From Stenotrophomonas maltophilia (GTDB lineage: Bacteria > Pseudomonadota > Gammaproteobacteria > Xanthomonadales > Xanthomonadaceae), in assembly GCF_004920835.1 (NCBI RefSeq), contig NZ_QFHO01000002.1, positions 124,001-188,000 on the forward strand: a stretch of 64,000 nucleotides of DNA, written 5' to 3'. The position numbers and the translations under genes are program-made. This document shows positions 33,353 to 41,914 of this stretch, in pieces; within the stretch, counting starts at the first letter, position 1; every line of letters begins with the position of its first letter. The notes under the pieces are model-generated. The model was not told the origin of the DNA and searched no databases. It worked only from the letters and a program-made list of their open reading frames with translations.

Positions 33353-35295
33353 CTGGCAGCGAAACGGCGGAACTCATCCGCCGGTAGCGCTGCCGAGTAC
33401 AGATAACCCTGCCCGACATCCACGCCCAGGGCGCGCAGCTGCTGCTCCTGGGCAAGGGTCTCAGTGCCCTCGGCCACCACGATGGCGCCGCAGCGATGCG
33501 CGACTTCGACGATGAAGCGGACAATGGACTGTGACTTTGCATCGGGCAGCGTGGCGATCAGCGCCTGCTCGATCTTGACCTCGGCAATGGCCAGCTGTGA
33601 GAGCAGGATCAGGGTCGAGTAGCCCGCGCCGAAATCGTCCAGTGACAGTGTCACCTCGGCGGCCAGCAGCTGCGCGATGTTGGCGTCGACCACATCGCGC
33701 TCGACGATCTCGGTCCACTCGACGATTTCCAGGCGCAGCATCAACCCCGGCACGTCGTGCAACTGCAGCAGCTCCTGCAGGCGCAGGCCGAAGTCGGGCA
33801 GGCGCAGGGACTCGGCGGAAACATTGACCGCGATCGTCAGCTTGCTGCCTTCCTGATGGCAGCGCTGCAGGAAATGGATGGCTGACTGCAGCGTCGCCCA
33901 TTCCAGATCGGCCAGCCGGCCGTGCCGACGCAGCAACGAGATCACCCGCATCGGTGCGATCAGCCGGTCCTCGCCGTCACGCATGCGTAGCAGTGCCTCG
34001 GCGCCGACCAGCTGCCGGTCCCGCAGGCGATGCTTGGGCTGGTAGCACAGCGGCGCGTCGCCATGCTGCAGCCAGTGCTCGAGCGCGCGCTCGATCAACG
34101 CGTCGATCTCGCTGTCGCGCTGGACCGGATCATCGAAAAACACCACGCCCGACTCGATCGCACTCAGCGCCAGGGTGATCGCGCGGAATGGTAGATGGCC
34201 ATCGTCGGCAGTGGCCGGTGGCTTCAGCTCGACCACCGCACAGCGGAACAGTGGGCGGAAACCCGGCCAGTCGCGGCCGACCAGATCAGCCAGGTTGCGT
34301 GCCAGGTCGGTGATCTGTGCCTGCGTGCGCAGCTCGGGCAGCGAGGTGTCAGGCACCAGGATCGCCAACGCCGCGTCGCCGAACTGGTAGATCTCCAGTT
34401 GGTGCGCCGGTAGCGAGGGCAGCAGCTGATGCACTTCGTCGGTGCTGTCGTGCCGCCACAGGCCGCTGTCCTGCAGCGGCCCATAGCGCAGGCGAAGGTC
34501 GCGCAGGTTGCCCATCTCGGCCACCACCAGGCAGGCCTTGCCGACGCCATCATTGTCACGCCAGTAGTGCTTCAGCCGCTCGCCGAGCGCGCGCATGTTG
34601 GGCAGGCCACTGATCGGGTCGATGCGCAGCCAGGCCTGCTCACGCTGCCGCTGTGCATCGATCTGTGCATCGTTGTAGACCAGCGCGAACACTGCGCCGA
34701 GCACCAGCAGCGACACGGGCAGCGCCAGTACGCGCTGGATCGCCAGCTCGGCAACCGGCAGCTGCGCGGCCCCGATGATGGCCACGCCCAGCGCCAGCCC
34801 CAGCGCCGTCACTGCGATGCGCACGCCCCACGCCTGCAGGATCATGCGCGCTGACAGCTCGCCGAGCATGCGTGGGTGCAGGCGCGTGCGCAGCCAGATG
34901 CCGGCCATCATCTGCAGGGTGGCTTCGATGCTTGCGGGAAGGAAGAACTGGGTGCCCGAGAACTGGTAACGGGCCAGCAGGCTGGCGGCCAGGCAGGCAA
35001 GGCCGCCGCGCCAGCCACCGAGCAGTCCACTGATCAGCAGGATGTCGAAGCCGAGATTGAGCTTGACTACACCCTGGGTGTAACCAGCGACGAACCAGGC
35101 GTTGAACAGGTAGATCAGGCCGAGTGCCACGCCTACATACAGGCGGCGGCCTTCGATGGCATGGCCGGAGCGGCGGGTGGCGATCAGCAGTACGCCGATC
35201 ATGCCGATCACCGCCGTGGCCTGCAGCAGGTACAACGGCAGGCTGGGCAGGGCGCTGTCCAGGACCTGGGCCGAGACCCGTGATAGCGCATCCAT
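33349..35295 (-). CDS. Membrane cyclic-di-GMP protein: 5TM (LytS-like) - degenerate GGDEF - EAL
   Basis: A 648-residue protein. Residues about 15-190 hold five or six membrane helices resembling the 5TMR-LYT sensor (FDILLISGLLGGWRGGLACL, SGTQFF). A diguanylate-cyclase-like domain follows, but the signature is FGDAALAIL in place of GG[DE]EF, so it should be inactive. The EAL domain starts GAEALLRM and keeps the usual residues: AVNVSAESL, LEIVEW, LDDFGAGYS, the Lys in VKIEQ, AEGTE, and GQGYLYS. Phosphodiesterase activity is plausible. The ATG at 35295 starts MDALSRVSAQ. Confidence 0.87.
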   Translation of the reverse strand: MDALSRVSAQVLDSALPSLPLYLLQATAVIGMIGVLLIATRRSGHAIEGRRLYVGVALGLIYLFNAWFVAGYTQGVVKLNLGFDILLISGLLGGWRGGLACLAASLLARYQFSGTQFFLPASIEATLQMMAGIWLRTRLHPRMLGELSARMILQAWGVRIAVTALGLALGVAIIGAAQLPVAELAIQRVLALPVSLLVLGAVFALVYNDAQIDAQRQREQAWLRIDPISGLPNMRALGERLKHYWRDNDGVGKACLVVAEMGNLRDLRLRYGPLQDSGLWRHDSTDEVHQLLPSLPAHQLEIYQFGDAALAILVPDTSLPELRTQAQITDLARNLADLVGRDWPGFRPLFRCAVVELKPPATADDGHLPFRAITLALSAIESGVVFFDDPVQRDSEIDALIERALEHWLQHGDAPLCYQPKHRLRDRQLVGAEALLRMRDGEDRLIAPMRVISLLRRHGRLADLEWATLQSAIHFLQRCHQEGSKLTIAVNVSAESLRLPDFGLRLQELLQLHDVPGLMLRLEIVEWTEIVERDVVDANIAQLLAAEVTLSLDDFGAGYSTLILLSQLAIAEVKIEQALIATLPDAKSQSIVRFIVEVAHRCGAIVVAEGTETLAQEQQLRALGVDVGQGYLYSAALPADEFRRFAAS

Positions 35296-35389
35296 AGCAG
35301 GTTCCCGCCTGTGACCGACGGCCAGTGCGAGCAGGTTAAACCACAGGCGCGTACGCGGCCACCATGGGTCCCGACCAAGGTCTCTACGG

Positions 35390-36106
35390 TCAGTAGCGCG
35401 GGTCGGCGATGGCCGGCAGCACCAGTTCGCGCACGAAGCCGGACGGTGACAACTGCAGCAACGCGCGCACCATCGCGACGACGTCATGCACCGGCACCAG
35501 TGCGCCGTCGCCGCGGGCTGCGGCCTCTGCAACCGGCACCGACAGTGCATCGTCGGTGTTTAGGTAGCCCAGTTGCAGGCTGGTCACCGCCAGGCAGCGA
35601 TCGCGGAAGCCTTCGCGCAGCGCATCGGCGATGCCATTGAGTGCGAACTTGGACGCACCGAACGCCACTTCCGGGCGGCCGCTGCGCGGCAGTGCCGAGG
35701 TCGAGCCGGTCAGCACCAGCTGCGGGCGCGGCGAGGTCAGCACGCGTGGCAACAGCCGCTGCAGCAGCACCAGGGTCGCACTGATGTTGACGTCGACCAG
35801 CTGCGTGAGCGCGGCATCGCTTTCATCGAGGAAGTCGTACGCGTCGCTGAAGGCTTTGTCCTCCCAGATGCCCAGGTTGTGTATCAGCACATCGATATCG
35901 GCCGGTGCCTGCGCCGCGATGTGGTCGGCAGCCACGGTCGGCTGGGACAGATCGGCTTCAATCCACTGCAGGGTGACGCCTTCGGGGCATTCAAGGTCGC
36001 GCGGACGGCTGCGCGAAACGCCGATGACGGTGTCGCCGGCACTGCACAGGCCTTCCACGAACGCCCGACCGAGGCCCCTGCTGGCGCCGATGACCATCAA
36101 TTTCAT
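35390..36106 (-). CDS. SDR-family oxidoreductase
   Basis: A 238-residue short-chain dehydrogenase starting MKLMVIGASRGLGRAFVEGL; AAGGAAG lies ahead of the ATG. It has the dinucleotide loop GASRGLGR, an H-N-L-G variant of NNAG (LIHNLGIWED), the catalytic Ser in LTGSTSALP, and F-x-x-x-K (VAFGASKFALNG). The usual catalytic Tyr is replaced by Phe, so ordinary SDR chemistry may be impaired. It follows the GNAT gene at 28 bases on the same strand. Confidence 0.82.
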   Translation of the reverse strand: MKLMVIGASRGLGRAFVEGLCSAGDTVIGVSRSRPRDLECPEGVTLQWIEADLSQPTVAADHIAAQAPADIDVLIHNLGIWEDKAFSDAYDFLDESDAALTQLVDVNISATLVLLQRLLPRVLTSPRPQLVLTGSTSALPRSGRPEVAFGASKFALNGIADALREGFRDRCLAVTSLQLGYLNTDDALSVPVAEAAARGDGALVPVHDVVAMVRALLQLSPSGFVRELVLPAIADPRY

Positions 36107-36134
36107 GTTGCTTCCTTGTTGTACTGCGGCGGCC

Positions 36135-36863
36135 TCAGTCGGCCGCCAGAAGGGTGTCCCAATCGGCGAACGCACGCAGGCCGCTACGCTCGGCGGTAAT
36201 GATCGAGGCGGTGTTGTCGAGCTGGCAACGGTACTGAGGCTGCAGCCCGGCCGCCTGCGCGGACACGGCCATGGCGTGTACCAGCTGGCGCGCGTGCCCG
36301 CGGCCGCGGGCCTCGGGCAGGGTCAGCACGCCCATGTCGGCCAGGGCTGGATCCAGGCTCCAGGGGTACATGCTTCCCGCAGCAACCAGCCGCTCGCCAG
36401 CGAAGGCGCCGAATACCTGCCAGTGATCGAGTTCGACCCAGGCCGCATCGAGATCCTCCTCGCTGGCGCTGGCCTGGAACACGTCAAACGCAGCAGCGTC
36501 GGCCGGGCCGAGACGGCGGATGTGGGGTGGAGCAGGGTGTTCGGCCAATGCCGCCAGGGATGCGGCAGGGAAATAGAAAATGCGGTCTGCGCCATGCGTG
36601 CGCTGGCCGATGTCGATCAGGCGCTGTTGCAGATGTTGCAGGGTCCAGTGTGCGCGTGCCTGCAGTTGCAGGCGTTCAGCCAGCGCAGGGCGCAGCAGTG
36701 CGCGCGCAGGGCCGGAAACCGGCTGCAGCAGCATGCCGTCCTCGCCCTCATCGAGCTCGTCGCTGCAGGCAATGTGCAGCGCTGGGCCATCCTGCAGGAC
36801 GCCTTCGCCCGCGAACAGGCGCCGCCAGCAGCTGTCGATCAACGGGGAGAACACATCATCCAT
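36135..36863 (-). CDS. GNAT-family acetyltransferase
   Basis: A 242-residue protein. The N-terminal half (MDDVFSPLIDSCWRRLFAGEG) is a GNAT-like extension and the C-terminal half is the catalytic fold: VAAGSMYPW, ADMGVLTLPEARGRGHARQLVHAMAVSAQAAG (residues about 175-205, with R-G-R-G-H-A), and QYRCQLDNTASIITAERSGL. It lies 14 bases after the ArsR-rhodanese gene and shares its transcript. Substrate unknown. Confidence 0.8.
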   Translation of the reverse strand: MDDVFSPLIDSCWRRLFAGEGVLQDGPALHIACSDELDEGEDGMLLQPVSGPARALLRPALAERLQLQARAHWTLQHLQQRLIDIGQRTHGADRIFYFPAASLAALAEHPAPPHIRRLGPADAAAFDVFQASASEEDLDAAWVELDHWQVFGAFAGERLVAAGSMYPWSLDPALADMGVLTLPEARGRGHARQLVHAMAVSAQAAGLQPQYRCQLDNTASIITAERSGLRAFADWDTLLAAD

Positions 36864-36877
36864 GACACGCAACTCAC

Positions 36878-37543
36878 TCAGTGCTGGGGCAGATCGACCT
36901 GCAGGCCCGCGGCTTTCCATTCGGGGTAACCGGCGGCGAGCCGCTGCGCGGTCAGTCCGGCCTCGCGCAGCATCGCCACCGCATCGTTGGAAAGCACGCA
37001 GTAGGGCCCGCGGCAATAGGCCACAATGTGGACGGCACGCGGTAGTTCATCCATCCGTGCACGCAATTCCGTAACGGGAATGTTCAGCGCGCCGGGCAGG
37101 TGCCCCAGCGAGAATTCTTCCTGTGGCCGCACATCCAGCAGCACCACACTGTCTCGTTGCTGCAGCAGCTGTTCCACCGTCAGCCCATCCAATGCATCGC
37201 GGCGCAGCACGCTGTCGGCAATCACATCGTGCATTTCGCTGCGCTGGTGGTCGGCGTAGTCGCGCAGCGCGGCCATCAGGTTGCCCAGCGGGCCATCACC
37301 ACTGCGGTAGAGGATGCGCTTGCCGTCGCGACGGGTCTGTACCAGGCCAGCGCGGCGCAGCTGCTGCAGATGCTGGGAGGTATTGGCTACCGACAGCCCC
37401 GTCAGCTCGGCCAGCCGTTCCACCGCGCGTTCACCCTGGGCGATGTGTTCCAGCAGGGCCAGGCGGTGAGCATGGCCGAGGGTGCGGGCGATCTCGGCCA
37501 GTGCTTCCAGCGGCGACGGTGGCGGATCGGTTGCGGCGTTCAT
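36878..37543 (-). CDS. ArsR-type regulator fused to a rhodanese domain
   Basis: A protein of about 221 residues. Residues about 10-95 form an ArsR winged helix (ARTLGHAHRLALLEHIAQGE, LTGLSVANTSQHLQQLRRAG). Residues about 120-215 form a rhodanese domain: VVLLDVRPQEEFSLGHLPGA and the active loop IVAYCRGPYCVLS, which has two cysteines. Such fusions are thought to sense sulfane sulfur or persulfide. A palindrome TTCAA-N8-TTGAA lies in the gap to the divergent DUF2938 gene. The ATG at 37543 is preferred to the GTG at 37552. Confidence 0.88.
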   Translation of the reverse strand: MNAATDPPPSPLEALAEIARTLGHAHRLALLEHIAQGERAVERLAELTGLSVANTSQHLQQLRRAGLVQTRRDGKRILYRSGDGPLGNLMAALRDYADHQRSEMHDVIADSVLRRDALDGLTVEQLLQQRDSVVLLDVRPQEEFSLGHLPGALNIPVTELRARMDELPRAVHIVAYCRGPYCVLSNDAVAMLREAGLTAQRLAAGYPEWKAAGLQVDLPQH

Positions 37544-37570
37544 GCGGTTCACGCTAGCATCGCTCTATCA

Positions 37571-37588
37571 TTCAAGCAAATAATTGAA
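37571..37588. promoter_or_regulatory. Candidate operator of the ArsR-rhodanese regulator
   Basis: TTCAAGCAAATAATTGAA has inverted TTCAA/TTGAA ends in the AT-richest part of the 55-base divergent gap. The form and position suit an ArsR-family site that controls both genes. Confidence 0.55.
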
Positions 37589-37598
37589 GGTATGCGAT

Positions 37599-38102
37599 AT
37601 GAGCGGGCTGGCGACATGGGCAGTGGATGCGGTATTGATCGGTGTGGGAGCGACCGCAGTGATGGATCTGTGGGCGCTGCTGCAACGGCGCCTGCTTGGC
37701 ATTCCCTCGTTGGATTTCGCGATGGTGGGGCGCTGGCTGGGCCACCTGCCGCGCGGGCGCTTCCGTCACGATGGCATCGGCCGCTCGGCGGTGGTCGACG
37801 GTGAACGCGCGCTGGGCTGGACCGCGCATTACCTGATCGGGGTGATCTTCGCTGGGCTGCTGCTGGCGGTGGTCGGCACAGATTGGCTGCGTGCCCCTAC
37901 CGTGCTGCCCGCACTGCTGTTCGGCATTCTCAGTGTGGCCGCGCCCTTCTTCATCCTGCAGCCGTGCATGGGCGCGGGCATCGCGGCATCGAAGACGCCG
38001 GCGCCGGGCAAGGCCCGCCTGCGCAGCCTGGTCGCACACAGTGTGTTCGGTCTGGGCCTGTATCTTGCAGCTGCGCTGCTGGCTGCAGTTGCCACGGAAT
38101 GA
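37599..38102 (+). CDS. DUF2938 membrane protein
   Basis: A 167-residue inner-membrane protein with four hydrophobic segments (AVDAVLIGVGATAVMDLW, AHYLIGVIFAGLLLAVVG, VLPALLFGILSVAAPFFIL, SVFGLGLYLAAALLAAV). The conserved PCMGAGIAASKTP lies in a loop and includes Cys. This matches the DUF2938 family. Divergence from an ArsR-rhodanese regulator suggests a link to reactive sulfur, similar to YeeE/YedE-type sulfur transporters; that is inference. GAAGG precedes the ATG at 37599. Confidence 0.78.
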   Translation: MSGLATWAVDAVLIGVGATAVMDLWALLQRRLLGIPSLDFAMVGRWLGHLPRGRFRHDGIGRSAVVDGERALGWTAHYLIGVIFAGLLLAVVGTDWLRAPTVLPALLFGILSVAAPFFILQPCMGAGIAASKTPAPGKARLRSLVAHSVFGLGLYLAAALLAAVATE

Positions 38103-38143
38103 GCGAGAATCCATGGGGTCACCGGCAACTGGAGCACCCCGGC

Positions 38144-38947
38144 ATGCAGGCAACACCCGCAAGCAGCGACGGCATGCCGTTGCCATCGGCGTGGCGCGAA
38201 GCGCTGGCCGGCGCGCGCATCGAGCGGCAGTCGATCGGGGTTTCGCGTGCGGACGTCGCTCGCGTGCATCGACCGGGGCAGGCCGATGCCTTCCTGAAAT
38301 CGGAAGTGATCGATGCCTTCAGTGAGCTGGGTCATGAGATTGCCCGCCTGCGTTGGCTGCAGGCGCAGGGCCAGCCGGCGCCGACGGTGATCGCCACCGC
38401 CGAGGACGCGGGCCGGCGCTGGTTGCTGATGAGCGCGTTGCCGGGCCGTGATCTGGCGTCCTCGCCGGAACTCGCCCCGCAGCAGCTGGTGGAGGTGCTG
38501 GCCGACGCGCTGCGCGGGCTGCATGCCTTGCCGGTGGCGGCCTGCCCGTTCGACCAGCGGCTGGCGTCGCGTGTGCAGGCCGCGGTGGCGCGCGTCGAAG
38601 CGGGCCTGGTCGATGCCGATGATTTCGATGATGAGCGCCTGGGGCAGAGTGCGCAGCAGGTCGTTGCCGAGCTGCTCGCCAGCCAGCCCGCGCATGAAGA
38701 TCTGGTGGTCAGCCACGGTGATGCCTGCCTGCCCAACCTGATGGTGGCCGAGGGCCGCTTCAGTGGTTTCATCGATTGTGGCCGGCTGGGCGTGGCCGAC
38801 CGCTATCAGGACCTTGCGCTGGCCGCGCGCAGCATCGTCCACAACTTCGGTGACACGCGCTGGGTAGCCCCGCTGTTCCAGCGCTATGGCGCGGTGGCTG
38901 ATGAGCGTCGGTTGGCGTTCTATCGGCTGCTCGACGAGTTTTTCTGA
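38144..38947 (+). CDS. aph(3')-IIc: Aminoglycoside 3'-phosphotransferase, APH(3')-II type
   Basis: A 267-residue enzyme, the usual length of APH(3')-II, that phosphorylates the 3'-hydroxyl of kanamycin-type aminoglycosides. Motifs: LKSEVIDAFSELGHEIARLRWL, LLMSALPGRDL, the Brenner motif VVSHGDACLPNLMV, and FIDCGRLGVADRYQDLALA with the metal-binding Asp, ending RLLDEFF. S. maltophilia carries a chromosomal aph(3')-IIc; the symbol rests on that similarity. The ATG at 38144 has GGAG nine bases upstream; an ATG at 38099 overlapping the DUF2938 stop would add 15 residues. Confidence 0.85.
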   Translation: MQATPASSDGMPLPSAWREALAGARIERQSIGVSRADVARVHRPGQADAFLKSEVIDAFSELGHEIARLRWLQAQGQPAPTVIATAEDAGRRWLLMSALPGRDLASSPELAPQQLVEVLADALRGLHALPVAACPFDQRLASRVQAAVARVEAGLVDADDFDDERLGQSAQQVVAELLASQPAHEDLVVSHGDACLPNLMVAEGRFSGFIDCGRLGVADRYQDLALAARSIVHNFGDTRWVAPLFQRYGAVADERRLAFYRLLDEFF

Positions 38948-39018
38948 AGCTGCGCAGGGTCGGGTAGGGCGGCGCTGAACGGTGCCCTGCCGATGGATTT
39001 CGCCCCCTTTAAAAATGT

Positions 39019-39030
39019 ACGAACGTTCGT
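39019..39030. promoter_or_regulatory. TetR operator upstream of the tetR-DUF418 operon
   Basis: ACGAACGTTCGT is a perfect palindrome 15 bases before the tetR start, just after an AT-rich TTTAAAAAT. The GAACGTTC core is a common self-operator form among TetR repressors. Confidence 0.7.
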
Positions 39031-39044
39031 TCACAATTGATGCC

Positions 39045-39635
39045 ATGAACCGAACAGACCGCAACGAGCAACGTGTCACGCAAATCCTGCAGGCCGCCCT
39101 GCAGTGCTTCCTCGCCAAGGGATTCCACCAGACCAGCATGCGCGACATCGCGCAGGCTGCCGGGGTCAGCCTGGGCAATCTCTACAACCATTTCCCGGGC
39201 AAGGAGGCGATCATCCTTGCGGTAGCGGTGGCCGAGAGCGAAGAGCTGGCTCCGATGCTGCAGCGCCTGGCGGCCGCCGACGGTGAGCGGACACAGGTGA
39301 TGGCCTTCCTGCAGGATTTCCATGCACTGTGCCGGCAGCCGGAATGGGCAACGCTTGCGGTCGAGGTGCTGGCCGAGAGTGCGCGCAACCCTGCCGTGGC
39401 CAAGGCCTTTGCGGCCAACCGCAGGCAGCTGCAGCAGGTGCTGGGCGATGCCCTGCTGCGTGTTGCGCAGCGCGAGCGGCGGCGACCCGCGCTGGCCCCG
39501 GCGCTGCAGGCGCAGGTGCTGTTGGATGCGATCGAAAGCGATGCGCTGCGTCGGGGGCTGGGCGAAGCCGATGGCACCGAGGATGCATCGCTGGATCTTG
39601 GCCTGCTCGTGCTGCTGCTGGGGGCGCGTGCATGA
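39045..39635 (+). CDS. TetR/AcrR-family regulator
   Basis: A 196-residue repressor starting MNRTDRNEQRVTQILQAALQ. HTH: FHQTSMRDIAQAAGVSLGNL then YNHFPGKEAIILAVAVAE. The C-terminal half is rich in Ala/Leu/Arg helices. It overlaps the DUF418 gene by four bases (ATGA), so it is almost certainly its regulator. A 12-base palindrome upstream is the likely binding site. Confidence 0.87.
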   Translation: MNRTDRNEQRVTQILQAALQCFLAKGFHQTSMRDIAQAAGVSLGNLYNHFPGKEAIILAVAVAESEELAPMLQRLAAADGERTQVMAFLQDFHALCRQPEWATLAVEVLAESARNPAVAKAFAANRRQLQQVLGDALLRVAQRERRRPALAPALQAQVLLDAIESDALRRGLGEADGTEDASLDLGLLVLLLGARA

Positions 39636-40666
39636 GCGCTGCTGACCGGCGACTGCACGGGCTGGACCTGGCGCGTTACCTCGCACTGGCCGGCATGGTG
39701 CTGGTCAACTTCCGCCTGGCGATGGCCGTGCCTGCAGAGGGTACGAGCTGGTTGGCCGGCGTCTTCCATCTGCTGGAAGGCAAGGCCTCGGCGACGTTCG
39801 TCACCCTGGCCGGTCTTGGCCTGGTGCTGGCAACGCAGCGGCAGCCCTGGTGGCAGGCCAGCATGCAGACCTGGCGGCGTGCTGCGTTCCTGCTGGCGCT
39901 GGGCCTGCTCAACCTGACCCTGTTCCCGGCCGATATCCTGCACTACTACGCGGTGTATTTCGCGTTGGCCGTGGTGTGGCTGCGCGCCTCGCCGCGGGTG
40001 TTGCTGGGCAGCATCGTGGGTCTGGCGGCCTGTTCGTTCTGGGCGTTGCTGCACTGGGATTACAGTCAGGGATGGAACTGGCAGACGCTGGAATACGCCG
40101 GTCTGTGGCAATGGCCGGGCGCGGTCCGCAACCTGCTGTTCAATGGCTTCCATCCGCTGCTGCCGTGGCTGTGCTTCTTCTTGCTGGGGATGCTGCTGGC
40201 ACGCCTGCAACTGTCGCAGCCGAGGGTCCAGCACGCGCTGCTGGTGCTGGGCCTGCTGCTGATCGGCGCCGGCCATGGTGTGCAGCATCTGGCCCAGGGA
40301 ACGCCGTGGCAGGCTTGGTTGGGAACGCAGCCGATGCCGCCGGGTCCTGCCTATGTGCTGACCGGGGCGGGCGCGGCCTGCAGTGTGATTGCCGCCTGCC
40401 TGTGGCTCATGCGGGTACACCCGGGTGACTGGCTGGAGCCCTTCACGGCGGCGGGACGCATGACCTTGACCCTGTATGTCGGCCACATCCTGCTGGGCAT
40501 GGGCACGCTGGAAAGCCTGGGCCTCCTGGACGGCAGCGCGTCATTGGCCTCGGTACTGCTGTGGGCACTGCTGTTCCTGATGCTCGCGACCGCTGCGGCG
40601 TGGCTGTGGTCATGGCAGTTCGCGCGCGGTCCGCTGGAGGCGGTGATGCGCCGTATTGCGGGCTAG
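39632..40666 (+). CDS. DUF418/acyltransferase-like membrane protein
   Basis: A 344-residue inner-membrane protein with about ten hydrophobic segments. It opens HGLDLARYLALAGMVLVNFRLAM, the typical start of DUF418/YeiB and HGSNAT-like proteins. It ends with the DUF418-type run FTAAGRMTLTLYVGHILLGM. These proteins are thought to be transmembrane acyltransferases; substrate unknown. It is translationally coupled to the TetR gene. Confidence 0.82.
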   Translation: MSAADRRLHGLDLARYLALAGMVLVNFRLAMAVPAEGTSWLAGVFHLLEGKASATFVTLAGLGLVLATQRQPWWQASMQTWRRAAFLLALGLLNLTLFPADILHYYAVYFALAVVWLRASPRVLLGSIVGLAACSFWALLHWDYSQGWNWQTLEYAGLWQWPGAVRNLLFNGFHPLLPWLCFFLLGMLLARLQLSQPRVQHALLVLGLLLIGAGHGVQHLAQGTPWQAWLGTQPMPPGPAYVLTGAGAACSVIAACLWLMRVHPGDWLEPFTAAGRMTLTLYVGHILLGMGTLESLGLLDGSASLASVLLWALLFLMLATAAAWLWSWQFARGPLEAVMRRIAG

Positions 40667-40764
40667 TTCTTTGGTTGCGCCGCACGATGTTGTGACGGAC
40701 ATGTCTGTGTCGCAGCGAAGTCATCTGCGATAGTGGCGGCAGGTAATACTTTCCGCTTGCATCC

Positions 40765-41772
40765 ATGTCATTCGCTTCGGCGCAGCATCTCGGCGAAGTC
40801 CTTCAACAATCCTATGGCATCACGGCCACTGCGGTGGTGCCGCGCCCGGTGGGTGCCGACGCCAATGCCAGCGTGTATCGCATCGATGCGCGGCACGGGC
40901 AATGGTGGCTGAAATGCCGGAACTACCAGGTTGATCCCTCGGTCTGGGACAGCCTGCATTGGCTGCGCGGCACCCTCGGCATAGACGAAATCGTCGCGCC
41001 ATGGCCGGCGCTGACCGGTGGCGCGTCGGTGCAGCGCTGGGGCCTGCAGTTCACCCTGTTCCCCTATATCGAAGGCCAGTCCGGCTTCGAGGCGGCGCTG
41101 AGCCGCACGCAGTGGCGGCGGCTGGGGGAGGTGTTGCGACGCCTGCACGGTGCGCGGCTGCCTCCGGAGTTGCAGCAGGCATTGCCGATCGTACGGCTGG
41201 AAACCGCGGCGCTGGAGACGGTGGGGCAATGGTTGGCCGGTGAAGGGCTGGCGGTGGCGAAGGATGGGCTGGGGCGCGCATTCGCTTCGGTCTGGGATCA
41301 ACAGCATGCGCGCATCGCGGCACTGCATGCGCATGCGCTGGAGCTGCGCGCTGCATTGAAGGAGGCGCCGGTCGACCTGCATCTGTGCCACACCGACCTG
41401 CATGCCGGCAATCTGCTGATGGGCAACGATGGCGGTCTGCATCTGATCGACTGGGATGGCCTGTCACTGGCGCCGCGCGAGCGCGACCTGATGTTCATCG
41501 GTGGCGCCGTGGGCGGTCGCTGGGGTCGCGAGAATCCGCTCGATTTCGCGGAGGGTTATGGCGGCGACCTTGGGGATCCGCGCTGGATCGCGTGGTACCG
41601 GCACTGGCGCATCCTGCAGGACCTGATCGAGTTCCAGCAGGTGCTGCTGGGCAGCGACGGTGAGGAGCGCTCGCCGCAGCTGCGCCGGCAGTCGCTGCAC
41701 TACCTGGGTGAGCAGTTCGCGCCGGGCAATGTGTTCGATGCGGCGGAGCGGGTGTATCGCGCGTTGGATTAG
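40765..41772 (+). CDS. APH-fold kinase, spectinomycin phosphotransferase APH(9)-like
   Basis: A 335-residue small-molecule kinase. The N-lobe has SVYRIDARHGQWWLKCRNY with the ATP-binding Lys. The catalytic loop reads LHLCHTDLHAGNLLM and the metal-binding Asp lies in LHLIDWDGLSLAPRERDLMF. That last block, with RERDLMFIGGAVGG, is characteristic of the APH(9)/spectinomycin kinase group and its unlinked relatives. The gene stands alone with its own 5' gap. Resistance activity cannot be inferred from sequence. Confidence 0.78.
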   Translation: MSFASAQHLGEVLQQSYGITATAVVPRPVGADANASVYRIDARHGQWWLKCRNYQVDPSVWDSLHWLRGTLGIDEIVAPWPALTGGASVQRWGLQFTLFPYIEGQSGFEAALSRTQWRRLGEVLRRLHGARLPPELQQALPIVRLETAALETVGQWLAGEGLAVAKDGLGRAFASVWDQQHARIAALHAHALELRAALKEAPVDLHLCHTDLHAGNLLMGNDGGLHLIDWDGLSLAPRERDLMFIGGAVGGRWGRENPLDFAEGYGGDLGDPRWIAWYRHWRILQDLIEFQQVLLGSDGEERSPQLRRQSLHYLGEQFAPGNVFDAAERVYRALD

Positions 41773-41800
41773 GTTCTGGGCCGTTGCCAGGATCGCCCCG

Positions 41801-41889
41801 GGTAGAGTCGACTGTTAGTCGACTGCTCTTCGATTGGAACAGGCAAAGCCCGCGCTGCGCGCGATAGTCGACTAACAGTCGACTCTACC
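41801..41889. repeat. Large inverted pair of SMAG-like palindromes
   Basis: The arms at 41801-41824 and 41866-41889 are exact inverted complements of 24 bases (GGTAGAGTCGACTGTTAGTC leads the first). Each arm is also a small hairpin around TCGAC. The loop is 41 bases. It lies between the convergent APH-fold kinase and EamA genes and could end transcription from both sides. Confidence 0.8.
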
Positions 41890-41914
41890 AAGGGCTTGTC
41901 CATTGAGGCGGTTT

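Noticed and set aside
35365..35390. Possible degenerate SMAG unit (CGACCAAGGTC then CTACGG)
   Set aside because: Only one partial stem remains, and the element could not be told apart from chance.
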